The translations under genes and the position numbers were made by a program. Shown here in pieces: positions 11,396 through 20,381 of a DNA stretch of 64,000 nucleotides. A model generated the notes under the pieces. The model was given only the letters and a program-made list of their open reading frames with translations, was not told where the DNA came from and searched no databases. Each line of letters opens with the position of its first letter. Within the stretch, counting starts at the first letter, position 1. The stretch comes from Burkholderia stabilis (GTDB lineage: Bacteria; Pseudomonadota; Gammaproteobacteria; Burkholderiales; Burkholderiaceae), in NCBI RefSeq assembly GCF_001742165.1, contig NZ_CP016442.1, forward strand, positions 620,001 through 684,000, read 5' to 3'.

Positions 11396-12604
11396 ATGAC
11401 CCGTTCAAGTTCGCAGAATGCCCAGCCGGGCACACCAAATCGCGAAGATTATAGCCCAAGCGATCGGCCCGCCGACGCTGCCTCGGGGGATTCCCTCGAC
11501 GACGATCTGGCCGGCGACGCGTTGCAGCCGCCCGTGGTGCCGTCCGCGGCGGTCGATGACGCGCCGCGCGTCGTCGAAGTGCCGCTGTCGCTCGCGGGAG
11601 AACGCCTCGACAAGGCGCTCGCCCAGCTGTTCCCCGAATTCTCCCGCAGCCGCCTGCAGAGCTGGATCGAGGCGCAGCGCGTGCTGGTCGACGGCGCGCC
11701 CGCGAAGATCCGCCAGCCGGTGCCGCTCGGCGCGAAGATCGAGCTCGTGCCCGACCTGCTGCCCGAGCAGCTCGCGTTCACGCCGGAGCCCGTGCCGCTC
11801 GACGTCATCTACGAAGACGATGCGCTCGTCGTCATCAACAAGCCGGCCGGCCTCGTCGTGCACCCGGCAGCCGGCAACTGGAGCGGCACGATCCTCAACG
11901 GGCTGCTGCATCGCTATGGCGACGCGGCGGCCGGCCTGCCGCGCGCGGGGATCGTCCACCGGCTCGACAAGGAAACCTCCGGCCTGATGGTGGTGGCGCG
12001 CACGCTGGCCGCACAGACGGACCTCGTGCGCCAGTTGCAGGCCCGCACGGTGAAGCGCCGCTATTTCGCGCTCGTGTGGGGCACGATGCCCGAGGAAGGC
12101 ACGATCGACGCGCCGATCGGCCGCGATCCGCGCGAGCGCACGCGCATGGCCGTCGTCACCGGTGCGTCGGGCAAGCCCGCGCGCACGCATTTCCGCACGG
12201 TTGACACATGCGTGTGGCAACGTCAGCCGGTGTCGGCGATCCAGTGCGACCTGGAAACCGGCCGCACGCACCAGATCCGCGTGCACTGCTCGCACGCCGG
12301 GCACCCGTTGCTCGGCGATCCCGTGTACGGGCGCGCGCGCGGCAAGCGCTCGGTCACGCCGCTGCCGGGCGAGTTCGCGCGTCAGGCGCTGCATGCTTGG
12401 CGACTCGGCCTCGTACATCCGGTGACGGGCAAGCCGATGCAATGGCGCTGCCCGCTGCCCGACGATATGAACGCACTCGTAGCGGCGCTCGGCTTCGGGC
12501 AGGGCGACGAGGAATTCGACGACGACGACGGTGTCTACGACGATGATGATTTCGGCGGCGACTATCACGATGATGAGCCGGACCTGGACGATGAGGAGGA
12601 ATGA
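11396..12604 (+). CDS. rluD: 23S rRNA pseudouridine(1911/1915/1917) synthase RluD
   Basis: RluD converts three uridines of helix 69 in 23S rRNA to pseudouridine. The 402-residue protein has a Ser/Asp/Pro-rich extension of about 55 residues, an S4 RNA-binding domain ([19 protein letters not shown]) and the catalytic core with [10 protein letters not shown], whose Asp is the nucleophile. The RTHQIRVH motif is also present. After the core comes an unusual acidic tail made mostly of Asp and Glu, lacking in enterobacterial RluD. bamD/rluD divergence and rluD-pgeF linkage match the order known in other proteobacteria. Confidence 0.93.
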   Translation: MTRSSSQNAQPGTPNREDYSPSDRPADAASGDSLDDDLAGDALQPPVVPSAAVDDAPRVVEVPLSLAGERLDKALAQLFPEFSRSRLQSWIEAQRVLVDGAPAKIRQPVPLGAKIELVPDLLPEQLAFTPEPVPLDVIYEDDALVVINKPAGLVVHPAAGNWSGTILNGLLHRYGDAAAGLPRAGIVHRLDKETSGLMVVARTLAAQTDLVRQLQARTVKRRYFALVWGTMPEEGTIDAPIGRDPRERTRMAVVTGASGKPARTHFRTVDTCVWQRQPVSAIQCDLETGRTHQIRVHCSHAGHPLLGDPVYGRARGKRSVTPLPGEFARQALHAWRLGLVHPVTGKPMQWRCPLPDDMNALVAALGFGQGDEEFDDDDGVYDDDDFGGDYHDDEPDLDDEEE

Positions 12605-13444
12605 GTGCCGATGACGAACCTGGCGCCGTTGACGTGGCAGGACTGCGTGCAGCCCGATTGGCAGGTGTCGCCGCGCGTGCGCGCGCTGATCACGACGCGC
12701 GACGGCGGTGTGAGCGAGGGCCCGTACGGGCGCTGGCAGGACGGTGCCGCGCTGCCGGGCGGGATGAATCTCGGTCTGCATACCGGTGACGATCCGGCCC
12801 ATGTCGCCGGGAACCGCGCGCGCTTGCTCGCGCTGGCAGGCCAGTCGAGCGCGGCATGGCTCGAGCAGGTTCACGGCGCACAGATCGTGCGTGCCGACGT
12901 GGTGATCGCGGCGGCCGACGAGGTGCCGGTGCAGGCCGACGCGAGCGTCACGGACCGGGCGGGTGCCGTCTGCGTCGTGATGGTCGCGGATTGCCTGCCC
13001 GTGCTGTTGTGCGATGCGCAGGGCCGTGCCGTCGGTGCCGCGCATGCGGGCTGGCGCGGGCTCGCGGCCGGCATCGTCGAGCAGACCGCGGCGCGCGTCG
13101 CGGCGCTCGCGGGCGGTGCGACGGACGCGCTTCATGCGTACCTCGGGCCGGCGATCGGCCCGCAGGCGTTCGAGGTCGGCGCCGACGTGCGCGACGCGTT
13201 TCTCGACACGGCTCCGCACTCGGAGCATGATGAAACCCGTCGTGCGTTCGTCCCGATCGACGGCGCGCCCGGCAAGTTTCTCGCCGATCTTCATGCGCTC
13301 GCGCGCCTGCGCCTCGCGCGTGCGGGCGTGGCGAACGTGAGCGGCGGAACGGCTTGTACGGTCACCGAACAGGCGCGCTTCTATTCGTACCGGCGCGACC
13401 GCGTGACGGGTCGCATGGCCGCGGCGATCTGGCTGGCGGATTGA
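12605..13444 (+). CDS. pgeF: PgeF/YfiH-type laccase-domain protein (peptidoglycan editing factor)
   Basis: 279-residue member of the DUF152/YfiH family, first called polyphenol oxidases and later reported as purine nucleoside phosphorylases or as an editing factor for mis-made peptidoglycan precursors. The family segments are present: NLGLHTGDDP, QVHGAQIV, VVMVADCLPVLL, AAHAGWRGL and YLGPAIGPQAFEVG. The ADC, HAGWR and GP residues are the metal/active-site positions. GTG 12605 abuts the rluD stop and lies six bases after GAGGAGG; ATG 12611 is the alternative. Translationally linked to rluD. Confidence 0.92.
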   Translation: MPMTNLAPLTWQDCVQPDWQVSPRVRALITTRDGGVSEGPYGRWQDGAALPGGMNLGLHTGDDPAHVAGNRARLLALAGQSSAAWLEQVHGAQIVRADVVIAAADEVPVQADASVTDRAGAVCVVMVADCLPVLLCDAQGRAVGAAHAGWRGLAAGIVEQTAARVAALAGGATDALHAYLGPAIGPQAFEVGADVRDAFLDTAPHSEHDETRRAFVPIDGAPGKFLADLHALARLRLARAGVANVSGGTACTVTEQARFYSYRRDRVTGRMAAAIWLAD

Positions 13445-13805
13445 CGGCATGCGCATGCGCGCAGGGTTTTGTTGCGTCGCAAAATCGGTTTATCTCGATA
13501 TTCAGGCGACAATGCGGCGTTGCATGCGCAGTTGAATGAAAAATCCCGAAGTCAAGTCGACCAAAATGTTTTATGTTTCGCCGGAACCCTTGTCCCGTCT
13601 GTTGCGCACGGATTATCTCCGCGCAGAAATGTTCAGCGGTTTGACATGGCGCTTCACATGGGGAAAACGATAATGATAAAAATACCGCACTGCGGCAGAA
13701 TCTGGAGACGCCTCTCCAGAGCATGACGGCCCGGCTCGCAGCCGGCATGCCGCGCGCGAGCAGGATTTCACGATTGACGCTCACGAATCACCGGTAAGGC
13801 AGGTA
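13445..13805 (+). other. 361-base non-coding region upstream of phaC
   Basis: No credible gene is seen. Base composition is clearly more A/T than the surroundings between about 13470 and 13690, with stretches such as CAAAATGTTTTATG and GATAATGATAAAAAT, as expected for a promoter region. A TTGACA lies at about 13643 but its spacing to the nearest -10-like hexamer is too long, so I do not call a specific promoter. Confidence 0.5.
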
Positions 13806-15668
13806 ATGACAGCATCGAAAAATTCGTCGACGTCCGCTCAGGCGGGCACTTCCGCGGGCAGCACCGGCTTCGATCCGGCCGCCCAGCCGATGCAGCAGAT
13901 GTTCGAGTCGTGGTTGAACGCGTGGCGCGGTTTTGCTGATCCGGCGCGCGCCGCGACGGCATCGGCCACCGTGAATCCGTTCGCGACATTCCAGTTCCCG
14001 ACTTCGTTTCCGTTCCAGCTGCCGTCGATGCCCGATCTGGGCAGCATGGCATCGCCGTTCGCGGGGCTGAAACTGCCGGTTGCCGCGATCCCGCCCGAAC
14101 ACCTCCAGAAGCTGCAAGCCGACTATGCGCGCGACTGCGTGACGCTGATGCAGCAGGCGGCCGCCACGAAGCTCGAGTCGCCCGAACTGAAGGACCGCCG
14201 TTTCAGCGGCGATGCGTGGAAGGCGTCGCCGGCGCATGCGTTCGCGGCAGCGTGGTATCTGCTCAACGCGCGCTACCTGCAGGAGCTCGCCGACGCGCTT
14301 CAGACCGATCCGAAGACGCGCGAGCGCATCCGTTTCACGGTTCAGCAATGGACGGCTGCCGCCGCGCCGAGCAACTTCCTCGCCCTCAATCCCGACGCGC
14401 AGAAATCGATCCTCGAGACGCAGGGCGAAAGCCTGCGGCAGGGGATGATGAACCTGCTCGGCGACCTGCAGCGCGGCAAGATTTCGCAGACCGACGAATC
14501 GCAGTTCGTGGTCGGCAAGAACCTCGGGTGTACTGAAGGCGCAGTCGTCTACGAAAACGACCTGATCCAGCTGATCCAGTACACGCCGAAGACGGACAAG
14601 GTGTTCGAGCGGCCGCTGCTGATCGTCCCGCCGTGCATCAACAAGTTCTACATCCTCGACCTGCAGCCCGAGAATTCGCTCGTCGCGCACGCACTGTCGA
14701 GCGGCCATCAGGTGTTCCTCGTGTCGTGGCGCAATGCGGATGCATCGGTCGCGCACAAGACGTGGGACGACTACATGAACGAAGGGCTGCTGGCGGCGAT
14801 CGACGCCGTGCAGCAGGTCAGCGGCCGCGAACAGATCAACACGCTCGGCTTCTGCGTCGGCGGCACGATGCTTGCGACCGCGCTGGCGGTGCTGGCCGCA
14901 CGCGGCGAACATCCGGCCGCGTCGATGACGCTGCTCACCGCGATGCTCGACTTCACCGATACCGGCATCCTCGACGTGTTCGTCGACGAGGCGCACGTGC
15001 AGATGCGCGAGCAGACCATCGGCGGCAAGAACGGCACGCAACCGGGGCTGATGCGCGGTGTGGAATTCGCGAACACGTTCTCGTTCCTGCGGCCGAACGA
15101 CCTGGTGTGGAACTACGTCGTCGACAACTACCTGAAGGGCCGTACGCCTGCGCCGTTCGACCTGTTGTACTGGAACAGCGATTCGACGAGCCTGCCGGGC
15201 CCGATGTACGCGTGGTACCTGCGCAATACGTATCTCGAGAACAAGCTTCGCGAGCCGGGCGCGCTGACCGTGTGCGGCGAATCCGTCGACCTGACGCTGA
15301 TCGACGTGCCGACGTTCATCTACGGCTCGCGCGAGGATCACATCGTGCCGTGGCAGACGGCCTACGAATCGACGTCGATCCTGACGGGCCCGCTGAAGTT
15401 CGTGCTCGGCGCGTCTGGGCACATCGCGGGCGTGATCAATCCGCCGGCGAAGAAGAAGCGCAGCTACTGGCTCAACGACGACCTGCCCGAATCCGCGGAC
15501 GACTGGCTCGCCGGCGCGGCCGAACAGCCGGGCAGCTGGTGGACGACCTGGGTCGAGTGGCTCGACCAGTACGGCGGCCGCAAGGTGGCGCCGCCCGCGC
15601 AGCCCGGTTCCGCGCAGTTTCCGGTGATCGAGGCGGCACCGGGGCGTTACGTGTTGCAGCGCGATTGA
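13806..15668 (+). CDS. phaC: Class I poly(3-hydroxyalkanoate) synthase PhaC
   Basis: PhaC polymerises (R)-3-hydroxybutyryl-CoA into polyhydroxybutyrate at the granule surface. The 620-residue protein is of normal class I length, with the PhaC N-terminal domain and the lipase-like box GFCVGGT, whose Cys350 is the nucleophile. The partner Asp (YGSRED, about 511) and His (GASGHIAG, about 539) of the catalytic triad are in place. It is the first gene of phaC-phaA-phaB-phaR, all on one strand. Start 13806 is the first ATG after the AT-rich leader and gives the usual poorly conserved N-terminus. Confidence 0.97.
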   Translation: MTASKNSSTSAQAGTSAGSTGFDPAAQPMQQMFESWLNAWRGFADPARAATASATVNPFATFQFPTSFPFQLPSMPDLGSMASPFAGLKLPVAAIPPEHLQKLQADYARDCVTLMQQAAATKLESPELKDRRFSGDAWKASPAHAFAAAWYLLNARYLQELADALQTDPKTRERIRFTVQQWTAAAAPSNFLALNPDAQKSILETQGESLRQGMMNLLGDLQRGKISQTDESQFVVGKNLGCTEGAVVYENDLIQLIQYTPKTDKVFERPLLIVPPCINKFYILDLQPENSLVAHALSSGHQVFLVSWRNADASVAHKTWDDYMNEGLLAAIDAVQQVSGREQINTLGFCVGGTMLATALAVLAARGEHPAASMTLLTAMLDFTDTGILDVFVDEAHVQMREQTIGGKNGTQPGLMRGVEFANTFSFLRPNDLVWNYVVDNYLKGRTPAPFDLLYWNSDSTSLPGPMYAWYLRNTYLENKLREPGALTVCGESVDLTLIDVPTFIYGSREDHIVPWQTAYESTSILTGPLKFVLGASGHIAGVINPPAKKKRSYWLNDDLPESADDWLAGAAEQPGSWWTTWVEWLDQYGGRKVAPPAQPGSAQFPVIEAAPGRYVLQRD

Positions 15669-15767
15669 CGAAAACCGGACAGCGGCGCACGCTGTCCGAC
15701 GCACCGCAGTTTTTTTAACAGGGCCGGTAGCGATGCGCCGTGTCGTGCGGGCCTGGAGGAAAGGGAA

Positions 15768-16949
15768 ATGACGGACGTAGTGATCGTATCGGCCGCGCGG
15801 ACCGCGGTCGGCAAATTCGGCGGCTCGCTTGCGAAGATTGCGGCGCCGGAGTTGGGCGCGACGGTGATCCGCGCGGTGCTGGAGCGTGCGGGCGTGAAGC
15901 CCGAGCAGGTCAGCGAAGTGATCATGGGGCAGGTGCTGACGGCCGGTTCGGGACAGAACCCGGCGCGGCAGTCGCTGATCAAGGCCGGGCTGCCGACGGC
16001 AGTGCCGGGGATGACGATCAACAAGGTGTGCGGCTCGGGCCTGAAGGCCGTGATGCTGGCGGCGAACGCGATCGTGGCGGGTGACGCGGAGATCGTGATC
16101 GCGGGCGGCCAGGAGAACATGAGCGCATCGCCGCACGTGTTGCCGGGCTCGCGCGACGGGTTCCGGATGGGCGATGCGAAGCTGGTCGACACGATGATCG
16201 TCGACGGCCTGTGGGACGTGTACAACCAGTACCACATGGGCATCACGGCAGAGAACGTCGCGAAGGAATACGGCATTACGCGCGAAGAGCAGGACGCATT
16301 CGCGGCGCTGTCGCAGAACAAGGCGGAAGCCGCACAGAAGGCCGGGCGCTTTGACGACGAGATCGTGCCGGTGTCGATTCCGCAACGCAAGGGCGAGCCG
16401 CTGCAGTTCGCGACCGACGAGTTCGTGCGTCACGGTGTGACGGCGGAATCGCTGGCGGGGCTGAAGCCGGCATTCTCGAAGGACGGCTCGGTGACGGCGG
16501 CGAACGCGTCGGGTCTGAACGACGGTGCGGCGGCGGTGCTGGTGATGTCGGCGCAGAAGGCGGCGGCACTGGGCCTGACGCCGCTCGCGAAGATCAAGGC
16601 GTATGCGAATGCGGGCGTGGATCCGAGCGTGATGGGGATGGGCCCGGTGCCGGCCTCGCGCCGGTGCCTGGAGCGGGCGGGCTGGACGCCGGGCGACCTG
16701 GACCTGATGGAGATCAACGAGGCGTTCGCGGCGCAGGCGCTGGCGGTGCACAAGCAGATGGGCTGGGACACGTCGAAGGTGAACGTGAACGGCGGGGCGA
16801 TCGCGATCGGCCACCCGATCGGCGCGTCGGGCTGCCGGATCCTGGTGACGCTGCTGCACGAGATGGCCAAGCGCGATGCGAAGCGCGGGCTGGCGTCGCT
16901 GTGCATCGGCGGCGGGATGGGTGTCGCGCTCGCGGTCGAGCGCCCGTAA
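15768..16949 (+). CDS. phaA: Acetyl-CoA acetyltransferase PhaA (beta-ketothiolase)
   Basis: Condenses two acetyl-CoA to acetoacetyl-CoA, the first step of polyhydroxybutyrate synthesis. The 393-residue thiolase has the acyl-accepting Cys88 in [10 protein letters not shown], the His of [11 protein letters not shown] and the second catalytic Cys in LCIGGGMG. It is preceded by GGAGGAAAGGGAA as ribosome site. Its place between phaC and phaB assigns it to polymer synthesis rather than fatty-acid degradation. bktB in this window (22743) is a paralogue. Confidence 0.96.
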   Translation: MTDVVIVSAARTAVGKFGGSLAKIAAPELGATVIRAVLERAGVKPEQVSEVIMGQVLTAGSGQNPARQSLIKAGLPTAVPGMTINKVCGSGLKAVMLAANAIVAGDAEIVIAGGQENMSASPHVLPGSRDGFRMGDAKLVDTMIVDGLWDVYNQYHMGITAENVAKEYGITREEQDAFAALSQNKAEAAQKAGRFDDEIVPVSIPQRKGEPLQFATDEFVRHGVTAESLAGLKPAFSKDGSVTAANASGLNDGAAAVLVMSAQKAAALGLTPLAKIKAYANAGVDPSVMGMGPVPASRRCLERAGWTPGDLDLMEINEAFAAQALAVHKQMGWDTSKVNVNGGAIAIGHPIGASGCRILVTLLHEMAKRDAKRGLASLCIGGGMGVALAVERP

Positions 16950-16982
16950 CCGGTCGTCCGTCACCGGGGAAACGAATCCGGG

Positions 16983-17010
16983 CGCCGGCCGATTGCGGCT
17001 TCGGCCGGCG
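16983..17010 (+). repeat. Hairpin in the phaA-phaB spacer
   Basis: CGCCGGCCGA (16983-16992) and TCGGCCGGCG (17001-17010) form a perfect ten-pair stem with an eight-base loop. No T-run follows, so it is more likely an mRNA processing or stabilising element than a terminator; phaB lies 59 bases downstream. Confidence 0.5.
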
Positions 17011-17069
17011 TCACGTGAAGTCAGAGGGGGCCTCCTGCAGCTCTCGAAACCAAAAATGGAGTGAGATTT

Positions 17070-17810
17070 ATGTCTCAGCGAATTGCGTACGTAACGGGCG
17101 GGATGGGCGGCATCGGCACCAGCATCTGCCAGCGTCTGTTGAAAGACGGCTTCAAGGTGGTCGCGGGTTGCGGCCCGAATTCGCCGCGCCGGGTGAAATG
17201 GCTCGAGGATCAGAAGGCGCTCGGGTACGATTTCATCGCGTCGGAAGGCAACGTCGGCGACTGGGACTCGACCAAGGAAGCATTCGACAAGGTCAAGGCC
17301 GAAGTCGGCGAGATCGACGTGCTGGTCAACAACGCGGGCATCACGCGCGACGTCGTGTTCCGCAAGATGACGCATGAAGACTGGACCGCCGTCATCGACA
17401 CCAACCTGACGAGCCTGTTCAACGTGACGAAGCAGGTGATCGACGGGATGGTCGAGCGGGGCTGGGGCCGGATCGTCAACATTTCGTCGGTGAACGGCCA
17501 GAAGGGGCAATTCGGCCAGACCAACTATTCGACCGCGAAGGCCGGCATCCACGGCTTCACGATGTCGCTCGCACAGGAAGTCGCGACGAAGGGCGTGACG
17601 GTCAACACCGTGTCGCCGGGCTACATCGGCACCGACATGGTGAAGGCGATCCGTCCGGACGTGCTCGAAAAGATCGTCGCGACGATCCCGGTGCGGCGTC
17701 TCGGTGGTCCGGAGGAAATCGGCTCGATCGTCGCGTGGCTCGCGTCGAACGATTCCGGCTTCGCGACGGGCGCCGACTTCTCGCTGAACGGCGGCCTGCA
17801 CATGGGCTGA
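17070..17810 (+). CDS. phaB: Acetoacetyl-CoA reductase PhaB (NADPH-dependent)
   Basis: Short-chain dehydrogenase that reduces acetoacetyl-CoA to (R)-3-hydroxybutyryl-CoA, the PhaC substrate. The 246-residue product has the Rossmann motif TGGMGGIG near the start, NNAG at about 90, and the catalytic Ser-Tyr-Lys set in NISSVNGQKGQFGQTNYSTAK. Start ATG 17070 (MSQRIAYVTGG) was preferred over 17061 because GGAG at 17058-17061 is then well spaced and the N-terminus fits the family length. A GC hairpin lies between phaB and phaR. Confidence 0.96.
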   Translation: MSQRIAYVTGGMGGIGTSICQRLLKDGFKVVAGCGPNSPRRVKWLEDQKALGYDFIASEGNVGDWDSTKEAFDKVKAEVGEIDVLVNNAGITRDVVFRKMTHEDWTAVIDTNLTSLFNVTKQVIDGMVERGWGRIVNISSVNGQKGQFGQTNYSTAKAGIHGFTMSLAQEVATKGVTVNTVSPGYIGTDMVKAIRPDVLEKIVATIPVRRLGGPEEIGSIVAWLASNDSGFATGADFSLNGGLHMG

Positions 17811-17817
17811 ACGCCCG

Positions 17818-17846
17818 GGCTGCGCGGGCCGGGTGGCCGCGCAGCC
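17818..17846 (+). repeat. Hairpin in the phaB-phaR spacer
   Basis: GGCTGCGCGG (17818-17827) pairs perfectly with CCGCGCAGCC (17837-17846) over a nine-base loop. There is no T-run; it may weaken read-through into phaR or stabilise the phaB transcript end. Confidence 0.45.
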
Positions 17847-17929
17847 GGGTGTGTTCCGAAGGCCCCCGCCTCCCGGATTCGGGCGGCGGGGATTCGTCAC
17901 TTGCGCTACGCTGCACTGAAAGGCGTTAC

Positions 17930-18496
17930 ATGACTACTACAAAGAAGACGGCCGAACGGCTCATCAAGAAGTACCCGAACCGCCGGCTCTACGATACCGA
18001 GACAAGCACGTACATCACGCTTACCGACGTGAAGCAGCTCGTGCTGGAGCAAGAGGATTTCAAGGTCGTCGATGCGAAATCCAACGAGGACCTGACGCGC
18101 AGCATCCTGCTGCAGATCATCCTCGAAGAGGAAAGCGGCGGTGTGCCGATGTTCTCGTCGTCGATGCTGTCGCAGATCATCCGTTTCTACGGTCACGCGA
18201 TGCAGGGCATGATGGGCACGTACCTGGAAAAGAATATCCAGGCGTTCATCGACATCCAGAACAAGCTCGCGGATCAGTCGAAGAACCTGTACGAAGGCAA
18301 CGCAATGAATCCGGAAGTCTGGTCGCAGTTCATGAACATGCAGGCGCCGATGATGCAAGGGATGATGACGAGCTACATCGAGCAGTCGAAGAACATGTTC
18401 GTGCAAATGCAGGAACAGATGCAGAACCAGGCGAAGTCGATGTTCAGCACGTTCCCGTTCAAGCAGCCGGGCGCGCCGGAACCGGAAAAGAAGTAA
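17930..18496 (+). CDS. phaR: PhaR, polyhydroxyalkanoate synthesis repressor
   Basis: PhaR binds DNA and polyhydroxybutyrate granules and represses phasin genes until granules form. The 188-residue protein has the N-terminal PHB/PHA-accumulation DNA-binding domain (LIKKYPNRRLYDTETSTYIT and FKVVDAKSNEDLTR). Next is the second conserved segment (SSSMLSQIIRFYGHAMQGMM), then a Met/Gln-rich C-terminus ending in Pro-Glu-Lys residues. Start at ATG 17930 gives the usual MTTTKKT N-terminus. Last gene of the pha run. Confidence 0.95.
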   Translation: MTTTKKTAERLIKKYPNRRLYDTETSTYITLTDVKQLVLEQEDFKVVDAKSNEDLTRSILLQIILEEESGGVPMFSSSMLSQIIRFYGHAMQGMMGTYLEKNIQAFIDIQNKLADQSKNLYEGNAMNPEVWSQFMNMQAPMMQGMMTSYIEQSKNMFVQMQEQMQNQAKSMFSTFPFKQPGAPEPEKK

Positions 18497-18908
18497 GGTT
18501 TCGCGGCCGGGCCGGCAGCGGCGGCGCGAGTCGTCGGCGTCGGTGCCGTGAAGCAGGGCGGCGCCGGTCGGCCGGTCGTCTGCTTCGGCACGGCGATGCG
18601 CGGCCGCTGCCTGACGAAGACATCGCCGACGATCGTTCATGATCGTCGGCACCGAATGCTCGCGCCGGGTATGGGCGGGCATGAGCGTTGTCCGGTCGAT
18701 CGAGATCCAGTCCGCACATGAATGAAAGCCGGGACGTGCCGTGCCCGAGGGGTGTGTGCTCGTGCCGGTCGCCCGTTTGCCTGCCGTACCCGAAGCGGCG
18801 CGGGCGCCGCCTTGGGCGACGCACGGTACCGGTTCCCGGGCGCCACGCGAAGTTCGATACCGTGCCGACGCGGCGCGGCCAAGAAAAACAAATCGACTGA
18901 GAGAGAGC
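18497..18908 (+). other. 412-base non-coding region after phaR, with one hairpin
   Basis: No convincing gene. A perfect ten-pair hairpin, GCCGACGATC (18625-18634) with GATCGTCGGC (18641-18650), is the only clear structure; it has no T-run but could end the pha transcript. The rest is GC-rich without recognisable signals. Confidence 0.45.
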
Positions 18909-19745
18909 ATGCAAGGGATTCGAATGGCATCGGCCGGCAGGCTGGCCGGTCTTGCTTCGATATTCATGTTCGGTGTTGGCCTGGCCATGCCGGGCTTTGC
19001 GATGGATTGCGCGAAAGCCGCGCAGCCGATCGAGAAGCGCATCTGTGCGAACCCGGGGCTGCGGGCGGCCGATGCGCGCATGAACTCGGCCTATTCGGGC
19101 GTGCTGAAAGCCGCGCCGGACGCCGCTATCCGCGACATGCTGGTCCGTAGCCAGCGACGCTGGATCGCCGCGCGCAACAACCGTCTGAGTGCCGACTACG
19201 ATGGCCATCCGCTGGCCGTCGACGAAGTGCGCAAGGCAATCGATCGGCGCACCGCCATGCTGGCCGATCAGTCGGGCAAGGGGCTGATCGCGCGAGCGCT
19301 GGCCGAGCGCCAGTGGCTCGCGAAATACACGGGCGGCCCGCTGACCGGATTCGACGCAAACTGCGATTTCATTCCCGACGATGCGAGCGGTGCGCACGTT
19401 TCATATGCGTGCTTCGGCGCGGTACACGTGCAGCATCAGGCGCGGGTTTGCAGCCAGAGCGAGGACTGGGCGACCGGCGCGGTGTATCAGTACCGCTCGG
19501 TGAGCACGACGGACGGCGGGAAAGTGCGCCCGGTGGCGTTCTGCGAGGCGCAGGCGCATGGGCATGCGTGCGATAACGGCGGGGCGCAATCGGGGTGGAT
19601 GCGTGCGGGAGCGTCCGGAGACGATAACCGTGCCCCCGCGCCGGCAACCGGTTTGCCGCAACTCGATGCGGAAATGTGGCCGATCGGCGATGGCGACGAT
19701 GCGGTGTGGTTCGAGCGGTGCCTGAAGGCGTCGAGCTATCCGTGA
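18909..19745 (+). CDS. Secreted LprI-like (DUF1311) protein of unknown function
   Basis: 278 residues with a signal peptide (LAGLASIFMFGVGLAMPGFA, cleavage near residue 30). The mature N-terminus has the LprI/DUF1311 pattern: DCAKAAQPIEKRICANPGLR followed by ARMNSAYSGVLK and RSQRRWIAARN. LprI of mycobacteria is a lysozyme inhibitor, but most family members are uncharacterised. The C-terminal half has five further cysteines (for example DANCDF, ARVCSQ, AFCEAQ) and matches nothing I know. Start ATG 18909 follows GAGAGAG; ATG 18924 is also possible. Confidence 0.7.
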   Translation: MQGIRMASAGRLAGLASIFMFGVGLAMPGFAMDCAKAAQPIEKRICANPGLRAADARMNSAYSGVLKAAPDAAIRDMLVRSQRRWIAARNNRLSADYDGHPLAVDEVRKAIDRRTAMLADQSGKGLIARALAERQWLAKYTGGPLTGFDANCDFIPDDASGAHVSYACFGAVHVQHQARVCSQSEDWATGAVYQYRSVSTTDGGKVRPVAFCEAQAHGHACDNGGAQSGWMRAGASGDDNRAPAPATGLPQLDAEMWPIGDGDDAVWFERCLKASSYP

Positions 19746-19765
19746 GCATGCGTCGGATCGCGTGC

Positions 19766-19789
19766 AAGCCCGCTTCGGCGGGCTTTTTT
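19766..19789. terminator. Terminator between the LprI-like gene and the convergent small gene
   Basis: AAGCCCGC (19766-19773), TTCG tetraloop, GCGGGCTT (19778-19785), then a T-run. Classic intrinsic terminator, directed to the right. Confidence 0.88.
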
Positions 19790-19816
19790 ACGTGCTCGCC
19801 GCAGGCCCGGATCGTG

Positions 19817-20071
19817 TCACTGCGCCGGATCGAATCCGTGCTCGTCGTCCGACGGCGGAAGGTCGAGCACGAGCTTGACGGCGCTGTAGTTGGCCTTGAG
19901 CGAGAACACGCGGCCGATCACGAGGAACGTCTGGCGCGAATTCTCGAGTTCGACGAAGTCGCCGGGTTGCGGCACGTGCGCGCCCTGGTCGTATGAAAAG
20001 CTGGTGCTGGTCTGCTCGCCGATGGTTTCTGCAGCGTGTTCGGTGAATTCGATCGTGATGTGGGTGGTCAT
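19817..20071 (-). CDS. Conserved-looking small protein of unknown function
   Basis: 84 residues, acidic, no signal peptide or membrane segment. The sequence includes ITIEFTEHAAETIGEQ, VPQPGDFVELENS and TFLVIGRVFSL, which looks like a small beta-rich domain. I do not recognise a family. It is supported by being an open frame with normal high-GC codon use between two terminator-bounded units, and by no better overlapping frame. Confidence 0.6.
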   Translation of the reverse strand: MTTHITIEFTEHAAETIGEQTSTSFSYDQGAHVPQPGDFVELENSRQTFLVIGRVFSLKANYSAVKLVLDLPPSDDEHGFDPAQ

Positions 20072-20381
20072 GTCAGCCCCGGTGTGGGTGGATTGAAGTG
20101 GTCGACGGGTTCGATTTTCTCACTAGTTTGTCGAGGGCAACGCCATTTGACGCGTGCCGCCCGACGACCGTATGCCGGTGTTCGAGCGTGGCGCTCAGGG
20201 CAAGCCGGCAACCCGACGTCCGAAATGAAAGGGGCATATCGCAAACCGTTCCGCGCCGGGTGGTCCGCCGCGCGGCGCCGCCGATCCGCCGATCCGCACC
20301 GCTGCGGGTCGCCTGTTTTTGGCTCGCCGCCCCTAAATCGCTGTAAACTCACGCTTTTGCTGCCACGCCCCCACATTCCAG
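20072..20381 (+). other. 310-base region upstream of rimO
   Basis: No gene is supported. It contains the divergent starts of the 84-residue gene and rimO. The final 50 bases are AT-richer (TCGCTGTAAACTCACGC) and probably include the rimO promoter, but no hexamer pair is good enough to call. Confidence 0.4.

Noticed and set aside
13643..13681. A sigma-70 promoter from TTGACA at about 13643
   Set aside because: The nearest -10-like hexamer (GATAAT) is about 22 bases away, beyond normal spacing.
13788..17900. A 1370-residue open frame on the minus strand across phaC-phaA-phaB
   Set aside because: It is antisense to three well-supported genes, is Arg/His-rich without domains, and arises from the GC-rich third codon positions. 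Many other long antisense frames in the window are shadows of the same kind.
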